Shown: positions 1 to 10,053 of the stretch, piece by piece
Layout: each line of letters opens with the position of its first letter
Numbering within the stretch: the first letter of the stretch is position 1
Source of the DNA: Atherinomorus stipes
Taxonomy: Eukaryota; Chordata; Actinopteri; Atheriniformes; Atherinidae
DNA: 64,000 nucleotides
Assembly: GCA_023101725.1 (NCBI GenBank)
Contig: JALJCO010007110.1
Span: 124,001-188,000 of the forward strand
Direction: 5' to 3'
Made by a program: the position numbers and the translations under genes
The notes under the pieces: model-generated
Told to the model about the DNA's origin: nothing
Seen by the model: the letters and a program-made list of their open reading frames with translations, nothing else
Database searches by the model: none

Positions 1-18
1 ACACACACACACACACAC
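1..18. repeat. (AC)n microsatellite, cut by window edge
   Basis: The window opens in an uninterrupted AC dinucleotide run. Its full length cannot be known because it starts at the edge. It would lie inside COX6A1 intron 1 if the gene continues leftward. Confidence 0.9.
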
Positions 19-551
19 AAAAGTTATCATAAATCCGGTTGTTCATTGAAATGTCTATAAAGCCCACACATTACTTATTTGTTTGCTCTGACCTCCCCTC
101 TTGCTCCAACCGTATGCCTGACCTTTTAACTCCTTATTTCTAAACGGCTAAATTGGATTGATTAGGATATACTAAATATCAATAAATTTTGTTCCTAGGA
201 ACACTTATCTTTTATGTGTCACTTTGTTGTTGCCCTATTGCTTCCTGTACACTTAGTTCAAGGCTGTTCACCTTTCAAGCCACAGTAACTTAACAGAATA
301 AATTGCCATTGATTAAAGTCGAGCCTCTGTGGGTGACAGAGTTCACGCCTTAAAGTACGGTGTGTATTTAGCAGTAAGAAATATGTGTACGGGGCAAATC
401 GTCTACGTTTGTTCAAGGATGTAAAGATGTAAAGCTACTGTGACTGAAGCTAACGCTAGCTCCGCAAGGTCACATTCAAATACCACCAATTGTACTATAG
501 CTGAGTTAAATTAAATACAACTTATGGCATATTGTGAGGTTCAACAATTAC
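19..551 (-). other. Start of COX6A1 intron 1
   Basis: This stretch follows the COX6A1 exon 1 donor on the minus strand. It is AT-rich and I see no second coding exon in it. The remaining COX6A1 exons should lie beyond the left edge. Confidence 0.6.
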
Positions 552-651
552 CTGATTGCTCGCCATGCTCGGCTGTAGCAGAAAGCTGACGCCGAGTCTG
601 GGCCAGAGAAGACCTCAGCAATAATTGAGAGAAGCGTCCGAAGGCCGCCAT
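552..651 (-). CDS. COX6A1: Cytochrome c oxidase subunit 6A1, exon 1 (partial gene)
   Basis: The gene encodes a small nuclear-encoded subunit of mitochondrial complex IV, imported into the inner membrane. The minus-strand frame from the ATG at 651-649 reads MAAFGRFSQLLLRSSL and continues through a Ser/Arg/Gln-rich stretch to HGEQSG. This is a typical mitochondrial presequence, rich in Arg and Ser with no acidic residue until its end, and it matches the N-terminus of vertebrate COX6A1. The exon ends at CAG/GTAATT (donor at 551-550) in phase 1, so only about 33 residues are present and the transmembrane part lies outside the window. The frame is open upstream to an earlier ATG at 798, but that extension has no presequence character and the downstream ATG sits in a promoter-like YY1 context. 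Human COX6A1 is next to MSI1, which supports the call. Confidence 0.82.
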
Positions 652-710
652 TTTCTGTCTGTGAGAACGGAAGACCGGAAGAAATTTGTACTGAGACGTC
701 ACGTGCACAG
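640..710 (-). promoter_or_regulatory. COX6A1 core promoter: YY1, ETS and CRE/E-box motifs
   Basis: Read on the minus strand, the start codon is inside AAAATGGCGGCC, which fits the YY1 motif. Within about 40 bases upstream are ETS/GABP-type CCGGAAG-like sites (plus strand 664-682), and at about 693-706 a CRE-like GACGTCAC overlaps a CACGTG E-box. YY1 plus GABP sites are typical of nuclear genes for oxidative phosphorylation. Motif presence is seen directly; activity is inferred. Confidence 0.6.
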
Positions 711-1362
711 ATGTGTATGAACGACAGCGCCACCAGGCCACCAAGCGGCGACACCGAGAACTACAGGGACCGAAAGCGGCTGTGAGCTCTGCTCCCACTG
801 GATTTTACAATGAATTCTTATTGCTGCAACAGCTGAGCTCACGACTGGATGAATCTTTGCTCTTGATTTGAATGTACCACTTATTATGTATTAATAAGTG
901 CAACAAGAAAATAAAAAATTCCCAGAAACCCTTCAGCTCCAAAGTTACAACAGCAACCAGTTTACAAAAGGAGAAAACATAACCGTAATCGTATTCTACA
1001 TCCAGAGTGTAATATATTGATTTATCAATCAATTTATTAAACAGTAAATGAGATTCAGAAGTTAACATAACAGCAAAAATATAGAAATATAAGCATAAAT
1101 AGATCAAATGTAAAATTGAACAGATACTGAAATAGGCCTATGTAATAAGCTACATATTATTTTAGTGAGCAGGAAATCTTTCCCCAAAAAGTTCTGAAAA
1201 ATGCACTTGTGATTCATCAGTAGTTTATTTGTCTTCTGTCCTCACTTAGAAAACTGAATTTAAGTTTCAAGTTTTATGGAACAAGGTAGGAAAGTGTGGG
1301 AATAAATCATTTGTAGGCATAATTCAGACTTTTACTGATTATGAGTTGGAAATGTACATACA

Positions 1363-1408
<46 letters not shown>

Positions 1409-3030
1409 ATATATATATATATATATAATTTGACATGAATTGTCCTTTAATTCCTTTTGTAAAGACATAAGTGATACATTATCTTTACTGGATCTTTGCT
1501 GATGTAACAGAACTGTTACATCTGCTACTGGAGAGCATGGCTTTAAAGATAAATTTTGTTGACTGGTCAGAAGTGTTTACTGAATCTATATTTATGATTG
1601 TAGCCTGGAATGGTATACATCATTCAAATTCCAAGACTCTGTCTTTCTCATGATGTGTAACATGTTTATACGGTTGGAAGGCAGACTGAGTACAATATTC
1701 ATTTCTAATGTCCCACCCGCAGGACACTGGGTACTAACAGGTTGTTCACAGGTTATTAGCCACTCATACACCAATTTATGATCAAGTTAAGATATCATGT
1801 ACAAATAATACAACAGATTATAGGCTTCATGGTTTCAATAAATGGGATCACTGGTGTTTCATGATTAAAATAATTATTTATGCACTTCAAAATATTAATA
1901 GATTCCTGGTGTTGACACTTAAGTTACACAGTATAGCTTTAAACACATCACTGCCAAGTGAGGCTGATTCATTGATATATTGCTATTTATAGCCTACATC
2001 AAAATCCCAAATCCCATAATGTCAACCCATTCCTCTCTGAGACAAAAAAAAATACTTAAAACTGATGCAGAACTGAAGTTTAGAAATGTGGCAGGAGGCA
2101 TCAAACTTTGACTTAAACCCCCAGGTCTAAAGGGAATACAGTGGCCAATAATGAGAGCAGAGGTGTTTGCTTAAAAAGAAATGAACAAGTTTATTTTACA
2201 ATTCACAATAAAACCATTTAAAGTTGTACTCTGAGTTAGCTGGAAGAGAAGAGGAAAATCAACAACCAGAACAACAAGCCCACTGCCTGGAACTGCAAGC
2301 CCAGCGTGTCACAAAACACAACACACTGCAAACAAAATCATCTTTGTGATTCCCCTTTCTAAAACACAGCAAACCGAAATAAAAACACAAAATCTGATAG
2401 GCTGACTTTCTATGCAGTGGGCAAGTGACTGGTGTCTCAATACTATGAACACAAACCCAAAGGCAGCACAACCAAAGAAGACAGGTTGGTTTGCTGGAAT
2501 CAAAAACAGGAGTCAACAGCAGGCCTACTGGGTTGTGACCAGTTCAGCCGTAAACTCAATATAACAAAAAAATAGTAGCAGGCCATCCTCCATTTAGAAC
2601 AGGTTGCAGACCTGATAACAACTTATGAGAACTTCCTGTAAATGTCGACACTTCCATTTTACCTTTGAACCAAATAATTTTCTTAAGGTTCAGGTTTAGG
2701 GTCCTGCATTCAGTTGGGCTGGTTAAGGTTCAGGTAAAGAACCGGCTGCACACATGCAAGAGTCTTTGTATGTTAAATTCCCAGTAGCGGAAGGATGAAG
2801 GTTAAATCTGCAGAAGAGTATTTATTGAGCCGTTAATAGTTAACATTTTTTGGCTGAAAACAAACTAAAGAGATTCGGTTGACCTCTTATCTGCGTCTGT
2901 ACTTGGCATTTGTCTCTGAACAGACTACTTTGATTGCCAGGGGGGAAAAATAGCAAAGGATAATAGTTTGCACTGGTTGCATTTAAACTAAAAAATAAGG
3001 ATTTCAATCACAAGCTGGTCTTGTTCCGTA
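711..3030. other. Intergenic, no gene recognised
   Basis: AT-rich sequence between the divergent COX6A1 and lectin genes. Short open frames here have no family resemblance, codon bias or splice support. Apart from an (AT)n tract near 1366-1427, I see no recognisable repeat. Confidence 0.6.
1366..1427. repeat. (AT)n microsatellite
   Basis: About 60 bases of alternating AT, interrupted once by GTATGTAT. Confidence 0.9.
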
Positions 3031-4350
3031 ATGGATTCTCAGTATCGCCAGTTTGAACCAACTGATGGCAGTATTTTCCAAGGGGAGCGCAGCACCACAC
3101 AAACAGGTAAAAAAAAAAGAAGAAAAAAAATTAAACATAGTTAAATTTTGTCTCTGTTATTTCAGATATCATTATGAATGATCACACCCCCGTTTGTCAG
3201 CGTTTTCAGGTATGAAGAGGATCATGATTTATATCCTTTACAGCATCCTGGTGTTGCTGCTGTTGATTCTGCTGATGGTAACAGGGATAAAATGTACGGC
3301 TTTTAAGACATTTTAACAAAGTGAAGCTGATTTATTAATACAATATCAAAAGAAAATAATTTAACTACATTTTAATGATTTTTTTTTTATCTTGCAGTCT
3401 CTCAGGTAAACAAAGAAATTACTGATGTCAAACTTCAACTTGAGACTATCAGCAAACAAAGACCAGTTTCGTCGTCTAATGCAGGTTAAAAAATTAGAAT
3501 AATGGTTTTGATATAAAGATGCAACAGCAGAATTTATGTTCTTTAAATAAGTTTTGTGTTTATTTGTGACTTTTAAAACTTAAGGTTCAGCACCAATGCC
3601 AGAAATACGCTTGGAGAGGCTCGTCCCAGTTAGAGGTAAAAATGTCATGGTAAAAGGAGAGAAAGAGAGAGCATTAAGTGTTTTAACATCAGTCAGACTG
3701 TTTGGTCTTTGTTAATCCTCATTAAACCAGGAACCTGTAGGGAAGGATGGGTAAGTTTCCAGAGAAGCTGCTACCTGCTGTCAACCACCACTGCTACCTG
3801 GCACAAAGCAGAGGAGCTGTGTAAATCACACAGAGGACACCTGCTGGTTCTGAACAACGTGGAAGAACTGGTGAGGTTCGCTTTGCTCCCGTCTGGTTCA
3901 GTTTGAGAAAAGTAGAAAACAAGATGACCTTGAGATCATGAAAGCTTGAAAATAACCTGTTGCTGTTTCCTAAAAACCTAGGACTACATTTCTAGAATAG
4001 TTGAAATCAGATATAACCACTGGATTGGACTTGTGGAGCGACAGCATGAGGGACACTGGAGCTGGGTGGATGGAACCGACTTCAGTACAACCCCAAAGTA
4101 AGAGAAGTGAGAAGACATTGAAATATATTTTTTAAAAAAGGCTGGTTGAGTGTTTTAGAGTGGAAATCACTGTCTCCTCTTCATACTTGTGTTCAGTTTC
4201 TGGGATGTAGGTCAGCCTGACGACTGGGACTACAGAGAGAACGGAGAGGACTGTGGACAGATTCATGGCTCAGGAAACCGCAAACGCAAGTTGTTAAATG
4301 ATGCAGACTGTAGTCTGCCTGAAAGGTACATCTGTGAAGCCAAGGCATGA
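3031..4350 (+). CDS. Type II membrane C-type lectin (CD209/ASGR-like)
   Basis: Seven exons join in frame to 227 residues: 3031-3106, 3210-3277, 3406-3484, 3585-3635, 3731-3870, 3982-4097, 4197-4350. The protein has a short cytoplasmic tail with a Tyr-based YRQF sorting-type motif near residue 5, a Leu/Ile-rich transmembrane segment at about residues 29-48, a short stalk (about 49-90), and a C-type lectin domain over three exons. The domain has the extra N-terminal cysteine of long-form domains, WIGL, WSWVDGT, a QPD triplet (in GQPDDW), EDCGQI and a terminal NDADC...ERYICE block. QPD usually gives galactose-type binding; the usual WND is LND, but Asn-Asp for calcium is kept. The protein is likely a cell-surface glycan receptor of immune or liver type. 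Which fish lectin subfamily it belongs to cannot be settled by eye. An ATTAAA signal lies 132 bases after the stop. Confidence 0.85.
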
Positions 4351-4481
4351 GACATGGCTGACCCTCCTCAGATGACAACCCCTTACCAATGTGCCAGAGT
4401 CTTTGAAGTGGGAAGAGATTTAGACAAATAGAGTTTCTGTTTGTGAAAGCAACCTGTAATCAAACATGTAATGCATAAGAA

Positions 4482-4487
4482 ATTAAA
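4482..4487 (+). terminator. Poly(A) signal ATTAAA for the lectin gene
   Basis: ATTAAA lies about 130 bases after the lectin stop codon and before the next repeat. It is the first poly(A)-type hexamer after the coding region. Confidence 0.5.
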
Positions 4488-4581
4488 CATTTATGTACTG
4501 TCTATGATGGTTCTTGCAGACTTTGTGGGAAAGTTGGAAACAACAAACACCCTCACTCTCTCTTTGAATGATGTCAACTTG

Positions 4582-4924
4582 CACACTAAAAACTCTTGGG
4601 TCAAACTGCTGGGTTAAAAAGGGACCAACTAATTTCTGGGTTATTTCAATCCAGACATTTGGGTTGTTGTTTTGAACCAACGTCTGTGTTCAATACTTGA
4701 TTTAATTTCTGGGTTAAAATAACCAAACACTGTAGTCAATATAATCCAACTTCTGGGTCAAATATTCAACCTGAAAGTTGGGTAAAAAAAACAACAACAA
4801 AAAAAAACATAACCCAATTTTCTGGGTTGAAGTAACCCAGAAATTAGTTGGTCCCTTTTAACCCAGCTGTTGGGTCAAAAATAACCCACCATGGGTTATT
4901 TTTGTCCCAAGAGTTTTTAGTGTG
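4582..4924. mobile_element. Hairpin MITE with long terminal inverted repeats
   Basis: The ends are inverted copies: CACACTAAAAACTCTTGGG at 4582 and its reverse complement ending at 4924. The inverted match runs well into the element and includes the blocks around GGGACCAACTAATTTCTGGG and its complement. The inside is built of TGGGTT/AACCCA repeats. At about 343 bp with no open frame, it fits a non-autonomous, foldback-type DNA element. I could not define a target duplication, so the superfamily is open. Confidence 0.75.
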
Positions 4925-4939
4925 TAGCCACCACTTTTG

Positions 4940-6622
4940 GCCTCAGCTAAAGGTACAGTGTGTAAGAAATGCTGGCATTTAGTGGTAAAGATGGGTATAC
5001 CAATGACTTCATATACCAAGCACTGTTGTAAACGTAAATGTACAGTGGCCAACAGTGGCCAAAATTCTCCCAGACATAAAGATGTTTTCATCTTTGAGTG
5101 GATCCAGTGGTCTTGGTTCTGCACTACAGGTAACTACTTTTATAGGAGCCCTATCATGAAAAAGGACTTTAGTGAACTTTTAACCATGTTATTTTTGATG
5201 TTTCCTCATAAAAACTTTATTTAAGGCATTATTTTCGTTTATTTATACATATATGAGTAATTTATGAGACTAAAGGGATTTTCAGAGCTGAAGCTCCCTT
5301 CCAACAGCTGCCTTAGAAATACCTACAGTATGTAGAAGTCATTTCACCAAATTTCACCAATCATGAAGCGTCAAATACGCATATGCAGCATTGTAATAAG
5401 ACGCCCACTTTGTTCAAGTGAAACTCCAAGAATCCTAGCCTATCCATTCTCTCTAAGATAAAGCGAGCAGCCTGCTGGAAGACTTTCTCTTAGACAAGCA
5501 GCCATCAGCCAACAGAAGTTTGCTCCAGAGTTCAGAAGAAAAGCTGTCTCTTTTTTTTCTGACATATTTTAGCTTCAAACAACAGCAAATTGGAAAAAGT
5601 ATGGTTGCATTTGACTTGAGAGTTTATTTGTTGTACCGGACGATCAACTTGGCAGAAGTTATGTTTTGTCTTCAAGAGCAGAAATAACCTTCAGCTTTGT
5701 GTGTGAACTTCACTCCTAACAGCTTCGTGACACTTTTGGAAGTGAACTGTTTTTGCTTTGGGATTACTTCTGAAACCTGACAAAATTCCCACAATAGCAC
5801 GTCGTGGACAAACAACAACACTGTGTTGAGTGAAACCAAAGCCCAGCTCAATGCTAACTATTAGCCTATGATGTGTTAGGTAATTTACTTACTTGTCAGG
5901 GGTTTTTGTGGTACTGCATGTACTTCAAACTCTGGGTCAGGCGCATACAGCTCCATAACAGGGTAATCCATTTTATTCCGTTGATCGGAGTCCCATCATC
6001 CATCATCCATTCATGTGATTTCTGAACATGTTCTAAAACCAGTGTTACACCAAGTACTGTGACCCTTCAGAATCTGTGACTGTTCCAGGGCGATGTCATA
6101 AAATGGGTGTAAACATGTCAACTCAACTTCGAGGTCGAGAGCTTTGGTGGTTGAGTGCAGCTATTTTACTTTCACGTTGGAAATTAGACATATAAAAAAC
6201 CTAATATTTAACAGCAAATTAGTTTCTATAGTGGTAAGAACACAAGCTTATGCCTGTAGTTGGTTTTTGGAACGTTTGAAAAGCATGATACAGCACCTTT
6301 AATGCCTATTAAGACATTACTTATCCTAAACAGTCTCTACCTCCCATTAAGCAAAGCTGGTACAGCAGTTCAGATGGTTCTCACTTCACACACATTGTTT
6401 TGTCCTTCAGGGACACTGTAGTAAAAATGGGGGCACAAATATGGCAGCCTCCATGTATATGGACCCACAGCAAGTAGATATGTGGCTCATTCTAAGAAAA
6501 TAAACATTTAATAGCTACTCTAGTGAAGCGACTATACACCAATAGAAACACAGTTTTGAATGATATATTACATTTTTCTGCCATTGACCTATTGGTTTTG
6601 TTACACACTGCACCTTTAAACT
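4940..6622. mobile_element. Candidate non-autonomous DNA element with TAAAGGTrCAGTGTGTAA ends
   Basis: The left end (about 4940-4970) reads TAAAGGTACAGTGTGTAAG, and an inverted near-copy, TTACACACTGCACCTTTAA, lies at about 6600-6620. A third, degenerate copy of this end at about 6285-6305 suggests nesting. Sequences of the AGTGTGTAAGATTTAGTGGCA type are a common dispersed repeat in teleosts, from my general knowledge. There is no transposase frame inside. The outer limits are approximate. Confidence 0.45.
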
Positions 6623-6793
6623 TGAGGTGCTGAGAAAATGAAGAGCAGAATCAAAAAGTACTTTCTCATTCCTACACAGACACGTAGATTCACATATAAC
6701 ATAACATGGTGTTGATATAAAGAAAATAAGAAGTCTGATCCACTTGTGTTTACTTGTTTGTGGGCACAGAGCACCATATTTCTTTGATCCCTA

Positions 6794-6958
6794 TTATTGC
6801 TTCATGCTCTGCAGATACAAATGCACAAAGATCTTACAATCAGAGTAGCTGCAATACTGTCTTCTGTCCAGCAGGTGACAGGAGTTTCCACCATTCAGAT
6901 AACCACTGAAAAACTCCAGTTGTGGCCATTTCAGTGTTCCATCCACTGAGCATGGTCC
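6794..6958 (-). other. Exon-like cysteine-rich open frame, possible lectin-domain relic
   Basis: After a TCTTGCAG acceptor at 6958, the minus strand stays open for 54 codons to TAA. The frame has Cys at about residues 3, 28, 37 and 41, the word SVDGTLKW, and SGYLNGGNSCHLL. The last recalls the W-x-DGT and NGGN-x-x-C signature of C-type lectin domains, and a real lectin gene lies 2.5 kb away. No flanking exon was found and another frame is partly open too. It could be a decayed lectin exon or chance. Confidence 0.2.
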
Positions 6959-7554
6959 CTGCAAGACCAGTTGCTAATTAATCTGTGTAGTGGGCCCTGT
7001 TGTCCAAATTGCATACTCAACACTGCTGAACAAAAGAAATACCCTTTATGAAAACTTACTACAGTGTTTTATAAACAAAACTCCATTGTGAGTGCAGAAA
7101 TCTGAGAGGAATACATTTCTTTCTTGTCTGTGCACCACAGCACTGCTAGAGACACAATGAAGATGTCTCAGATTAAGCCATTTAACAAGCTATTACACGT
7201 AAAATAAAAACATTCCTAATATCAACCGTGCAGACCTCTATCAGGTATCAGGTATTTTTCACATTCAGTTTCATGAGAGCTAATCAACCAATAACATATT
7301 GGCAATAAGTCACATACATGTTACTGTTGTAGGTAAGACACCACATCATTCTCCATATTATGCCACATAAACAGTTTTAGATATTAATTATGGTGCATAC
7401 TGCTATGTGTGCACAAATAATACATCCATATGCAGTAAAAGATTTGTCTAAGTAAAAACATGCAAATATTTTTTACAATAATTACCTAAGTGTGTTGTTA
7501 TGGTGTACCATACGTTTTTTCTTTTTTAAAATATAAATGAACATATTAAAGCAA

Positions 7555-7700
7555 TAAATGCAGATGTTTTACACAAACATCTCACGTGGATAACCTGCAG
7601 TGGAAAGCTGTGGGAACTGCTGCAAGTGCTAGTTATTTGCACAGGTGTGTGAAGGAGTTATTTTTGATTCAAGTTTGGAAAATTACAAAAGTGAGAGAAT
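7555..7700 (+). repeat. Duplicated block upstream of PLA2 copy 1
   Basis: This block closely matches 11335-11470 upstream of the second PLA2 gene; shared words include GTGGATAACC, GGGAACTGCTGCAAGTGC and TATTTGCACAG. The two blocks are about 3.8 kb apart, close to the 4.3 kb spacing of the two start codons, so the tandem duplication included at least about 0.6 kb of upstream DNA. Confidence 0.8.
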
Positions 7701-8070
7701 TCAGAGTTGCCAGAAAAAAAAAACAAGATGATATCCTCAGAATGTTCTGGGGTAAAATGGTAAAAGATTTTAAAACAAAAAGGAAAAGCTACTTCATGAC
7801 CACTGAGCCCACATGTGTTATCAGACTGAACAACCGTGTCATGTGACATCTTGTTTAGACTCTCAGTATTTCCTTGAGCGTCGCATGTTCTCATCTGTTC
7901 TATTTTATTGGTAAAGCACTGAGATAAATGCTGCATTTACATCAAAATTCTGATGAATTTAAGTATCTTAAGTATCTTAAATTAAAATTTAGTTATAATG
8001 GCAGAGTAATGGAGTTATAGACTTCATTGGCTAGTCTTGATGATTACCTCCTTGTATGAGTTTCCCACCC

Positions 8071-8105
8071 CTCTCATATAAAATCTCCCCCCTCTCATAT
8101 AAAAG
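8071..8105 (+). promoter_or_regulatory. Doubled TATA box of PLA2 copy 1
   Basis: The sequence CTCTCATATAAAA occurs twice, 21 bases apart (about 8071 and 8092). The second is about 35 bases before the ATG, so the mRNA leader would be very short. The second PLA2 copy has only one such box, CTATAAGAGC at about 12404. Function is inferred. Confidence 0.6.
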
Positions 8106-8137
8106 CAGACTGCAACAAATTTGGACTTCTTCCAACA

Positions 8138-9127
8138 ATGAATGTGACAGCTCCTCTGCTGCTGCTGCTGCTCACTGGTAAGACTGATGAAAAGGGGAAA
8201 GAAAGAAAAAACCTTCAATATTTAGAAGCTTTTTTCTTAGTTATCTTCTTTTTTTCTTTTAAATCTTCTGAGTCATTGATGCCTGTGTCTGTTCCAGCTT
8301 GTATGGGCAGTGGAGCACAGCTGCCTAAAACCATATGGCAGTTTTGGGAGATGATCAGTTGTGCCCAGCCGGGTGTTAGTCCTCTAGCATACGTTGATTA
8401 TGGCTGCTGGTGTGGCCTCAGGGCATCTGGACCTACAGTAGACGAAGTGGACAAGTAAGGAGGCAATCAGTTTTGCAGTTTTTAAACTTGATTAAATTGG
8501 ATCTCTCTCTAACATTTGCTGTTTTATTCTTAGGTGCTGTCAAACTCATGATAAATGCTATGAAAAATGTGAAATGATTCCTGGATGCACGGGTCTGTCT
8601 GAACTTCCCTTCATGCAAGTTTATGATTTCACCTGTGCAAATGAACATGTGACCTGCTCAGGTGAGACTATAATGCGTTCACACCCTAATTCAGACTTTG
8701 AGTATTTGAGCAAATTCAATAACTGCAACAAAAATCTGCACTTTAAAGTTTTCTTGTTTAACCTCCAACAGCAGATGTGTGTAGCAGATATATTTCTATA
8801 TTGTTACATTAGCATATTAGTATTATTTGCCTGTTTGACCACTATACAATAGCTGTTTTAAAAGTTATATACTGCAAAAAGAAAAAAACAAAATCCATTA
8901 TAACACTTGCATTTTATGCATATAACCACACTCTTTCTTATTATTATTTCATCCTTTGTTGTTTCTGAGCTGCTTTCTTCCCTTTTCCCATTTTCTCTGC
9001 AGCTACCAATGATAAGTGCCAGGCTGCTGCATGTGAATGTGATCGTGCGGCGGCTCACTGTTTTGCTCAGGCGACATACAACCCTGAACACAAGAACATG
9101 GATCCCAAAGTCCACTGTGTCCACTGA
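8138..9127 (+). CDS. Group IB (pancreatic-type) secreted phospholipase A2, copy 1, altered calcium loop
   Basis: Secreted phospholipase A2 hydrolyses the sn-2 ester of phospholipids; the pancreatic form is a digestive zymogen. Four exons (8138-8177, 8298-8454, 8534-8661, 9003-9127) join to 149 residues, the usual family length, starting with a signal peptide (MNVTAPLLLLLLTAC). The active site CCQTHDKCY keeps the catalytic His48-Asp49 pair (bovine numbering), with Tyr52, Tyr73 and Asp99 (CDRAAAHC) also kept. The pancreatic loop length is kept, so it is group IB. Odd points: the calcium loop reads YGCWCGLRASG where the family has CGxGG, giving Arg32-Ala33 in place of Gly32-Gly33, and an extra Cys at about position 55 (YEKCEMIPGC) makes the mature count odd. 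The frame and splice sites are intact, so it is not an obvious pseudogene. Catalysis may be weak or changed (inferred). It has a paralogue 3.3 kb downstream. Confidence 0.9.
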
Positions 9128-9335
9128 GTGACGGATCAGCTCCCTCCAGAAAATATTTCTAATACAATTCTTTCCTAAAAGTTCAGTAGGCTACTATTTT
9201 GATATTTGTTAGCTGATGTGAGCAATGGTATTAAACAGTGGGGTGAATTTGGGGGAAGGGGGGTGGGTGGGTGTTGCAGAATTTTGTTGATTTTGGGTTA
9301 AATATTTTGGCGAGCTTTGATCAATCTTCTGCTGA

Positions 9336-9341
9336 AATAAA
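9336..9341 (+). terminator. Poly(A) signal AATAAA, PLA2 copy 1
   Basis: AATAAA about 210 bases after the stop codon is the first canonical signal downstream of this gene. Confidence 0.6.
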
Positions 9342-9744
9342 AAATCCTCTGGATACAGCACTGATTGCAGTTAGCTTGTGGATATCACTGCAGACTGATC
9401 CGAACACCAGCTGAGACATAAAAGATGTACTATGTCCAAAAAATGTCTAATTTCTTGGCCTTTGTACACGAACTTGAGCAGAAAGAGATGCTGAATAATT
9501 TAGCATTTGTTTACACACATATGATGAAATTGTGAAAAGACAGATTGCAGCAAACATTAGATTTTTGTTAGTGAATGCATGTGAAATGTTTAGACCTGAT
9601 AGATATTTGGTTTTTTATAACCTACACTTCTCACCTATCATCAATATTAACCTAATTTCATGGAAAAGCTCAATCTCATACCAATGCACACAGAAAACAT
9701 AATGAAAATTCAGGAATTAAAATGAGAGTACCTGAAGACGAAAT

Positions 9745-9795
9745 GAAATGAAAAATGAATGAAAAATAATTTATCCCAGTAGGGAAATTCAATCT
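9745..9795. repeat. Retroposon-type tail, copy 1
   Basis: The stretch with TTTATCCCAGTAGGGAAATT recurs at 27395-27450 with the same preceding GAATGAAAAATA. Tails of this type end many fish LINE/SINE copies, from general knowledge. Only the end of an element is visible. Confidence 0.5.
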
Positions 9796-10053
9796 TTGAC
9801 TTTGCCAAACTCTATGTTTTGTTGCTCAAACATGATGGAGAAGGAAGATGAGAAGAAGGGCTTCCAAAACATTCACTGAAATTATTTATTTGTTCAGTAA
9901 AGATGTTTTAAAGGCTTCCATTAATTCCTTGAGTTTAAGGTGACAACCTTCAATGTTTTCTCAGATTTGAAATTTGAAATGCTTTTGTTGGATGGCCCCT
10001 TGAGATGAAACATCTCGTTTTCGAGGGGGTCCAAAAGACAAAAATATATACAA

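Larger units (their letters stand above)
6623..8070. other. Intergenic, upstream of first PLA2 gene
   Basis: AT-rich sequence. It contains a minus-strand exon-like cysteine-rich frame at 6794-6958 (see findings) and a block at about 7555-7700 that recurs upstream of the second PLA2 gene. No other feature is supported. Confidence 0.5.
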
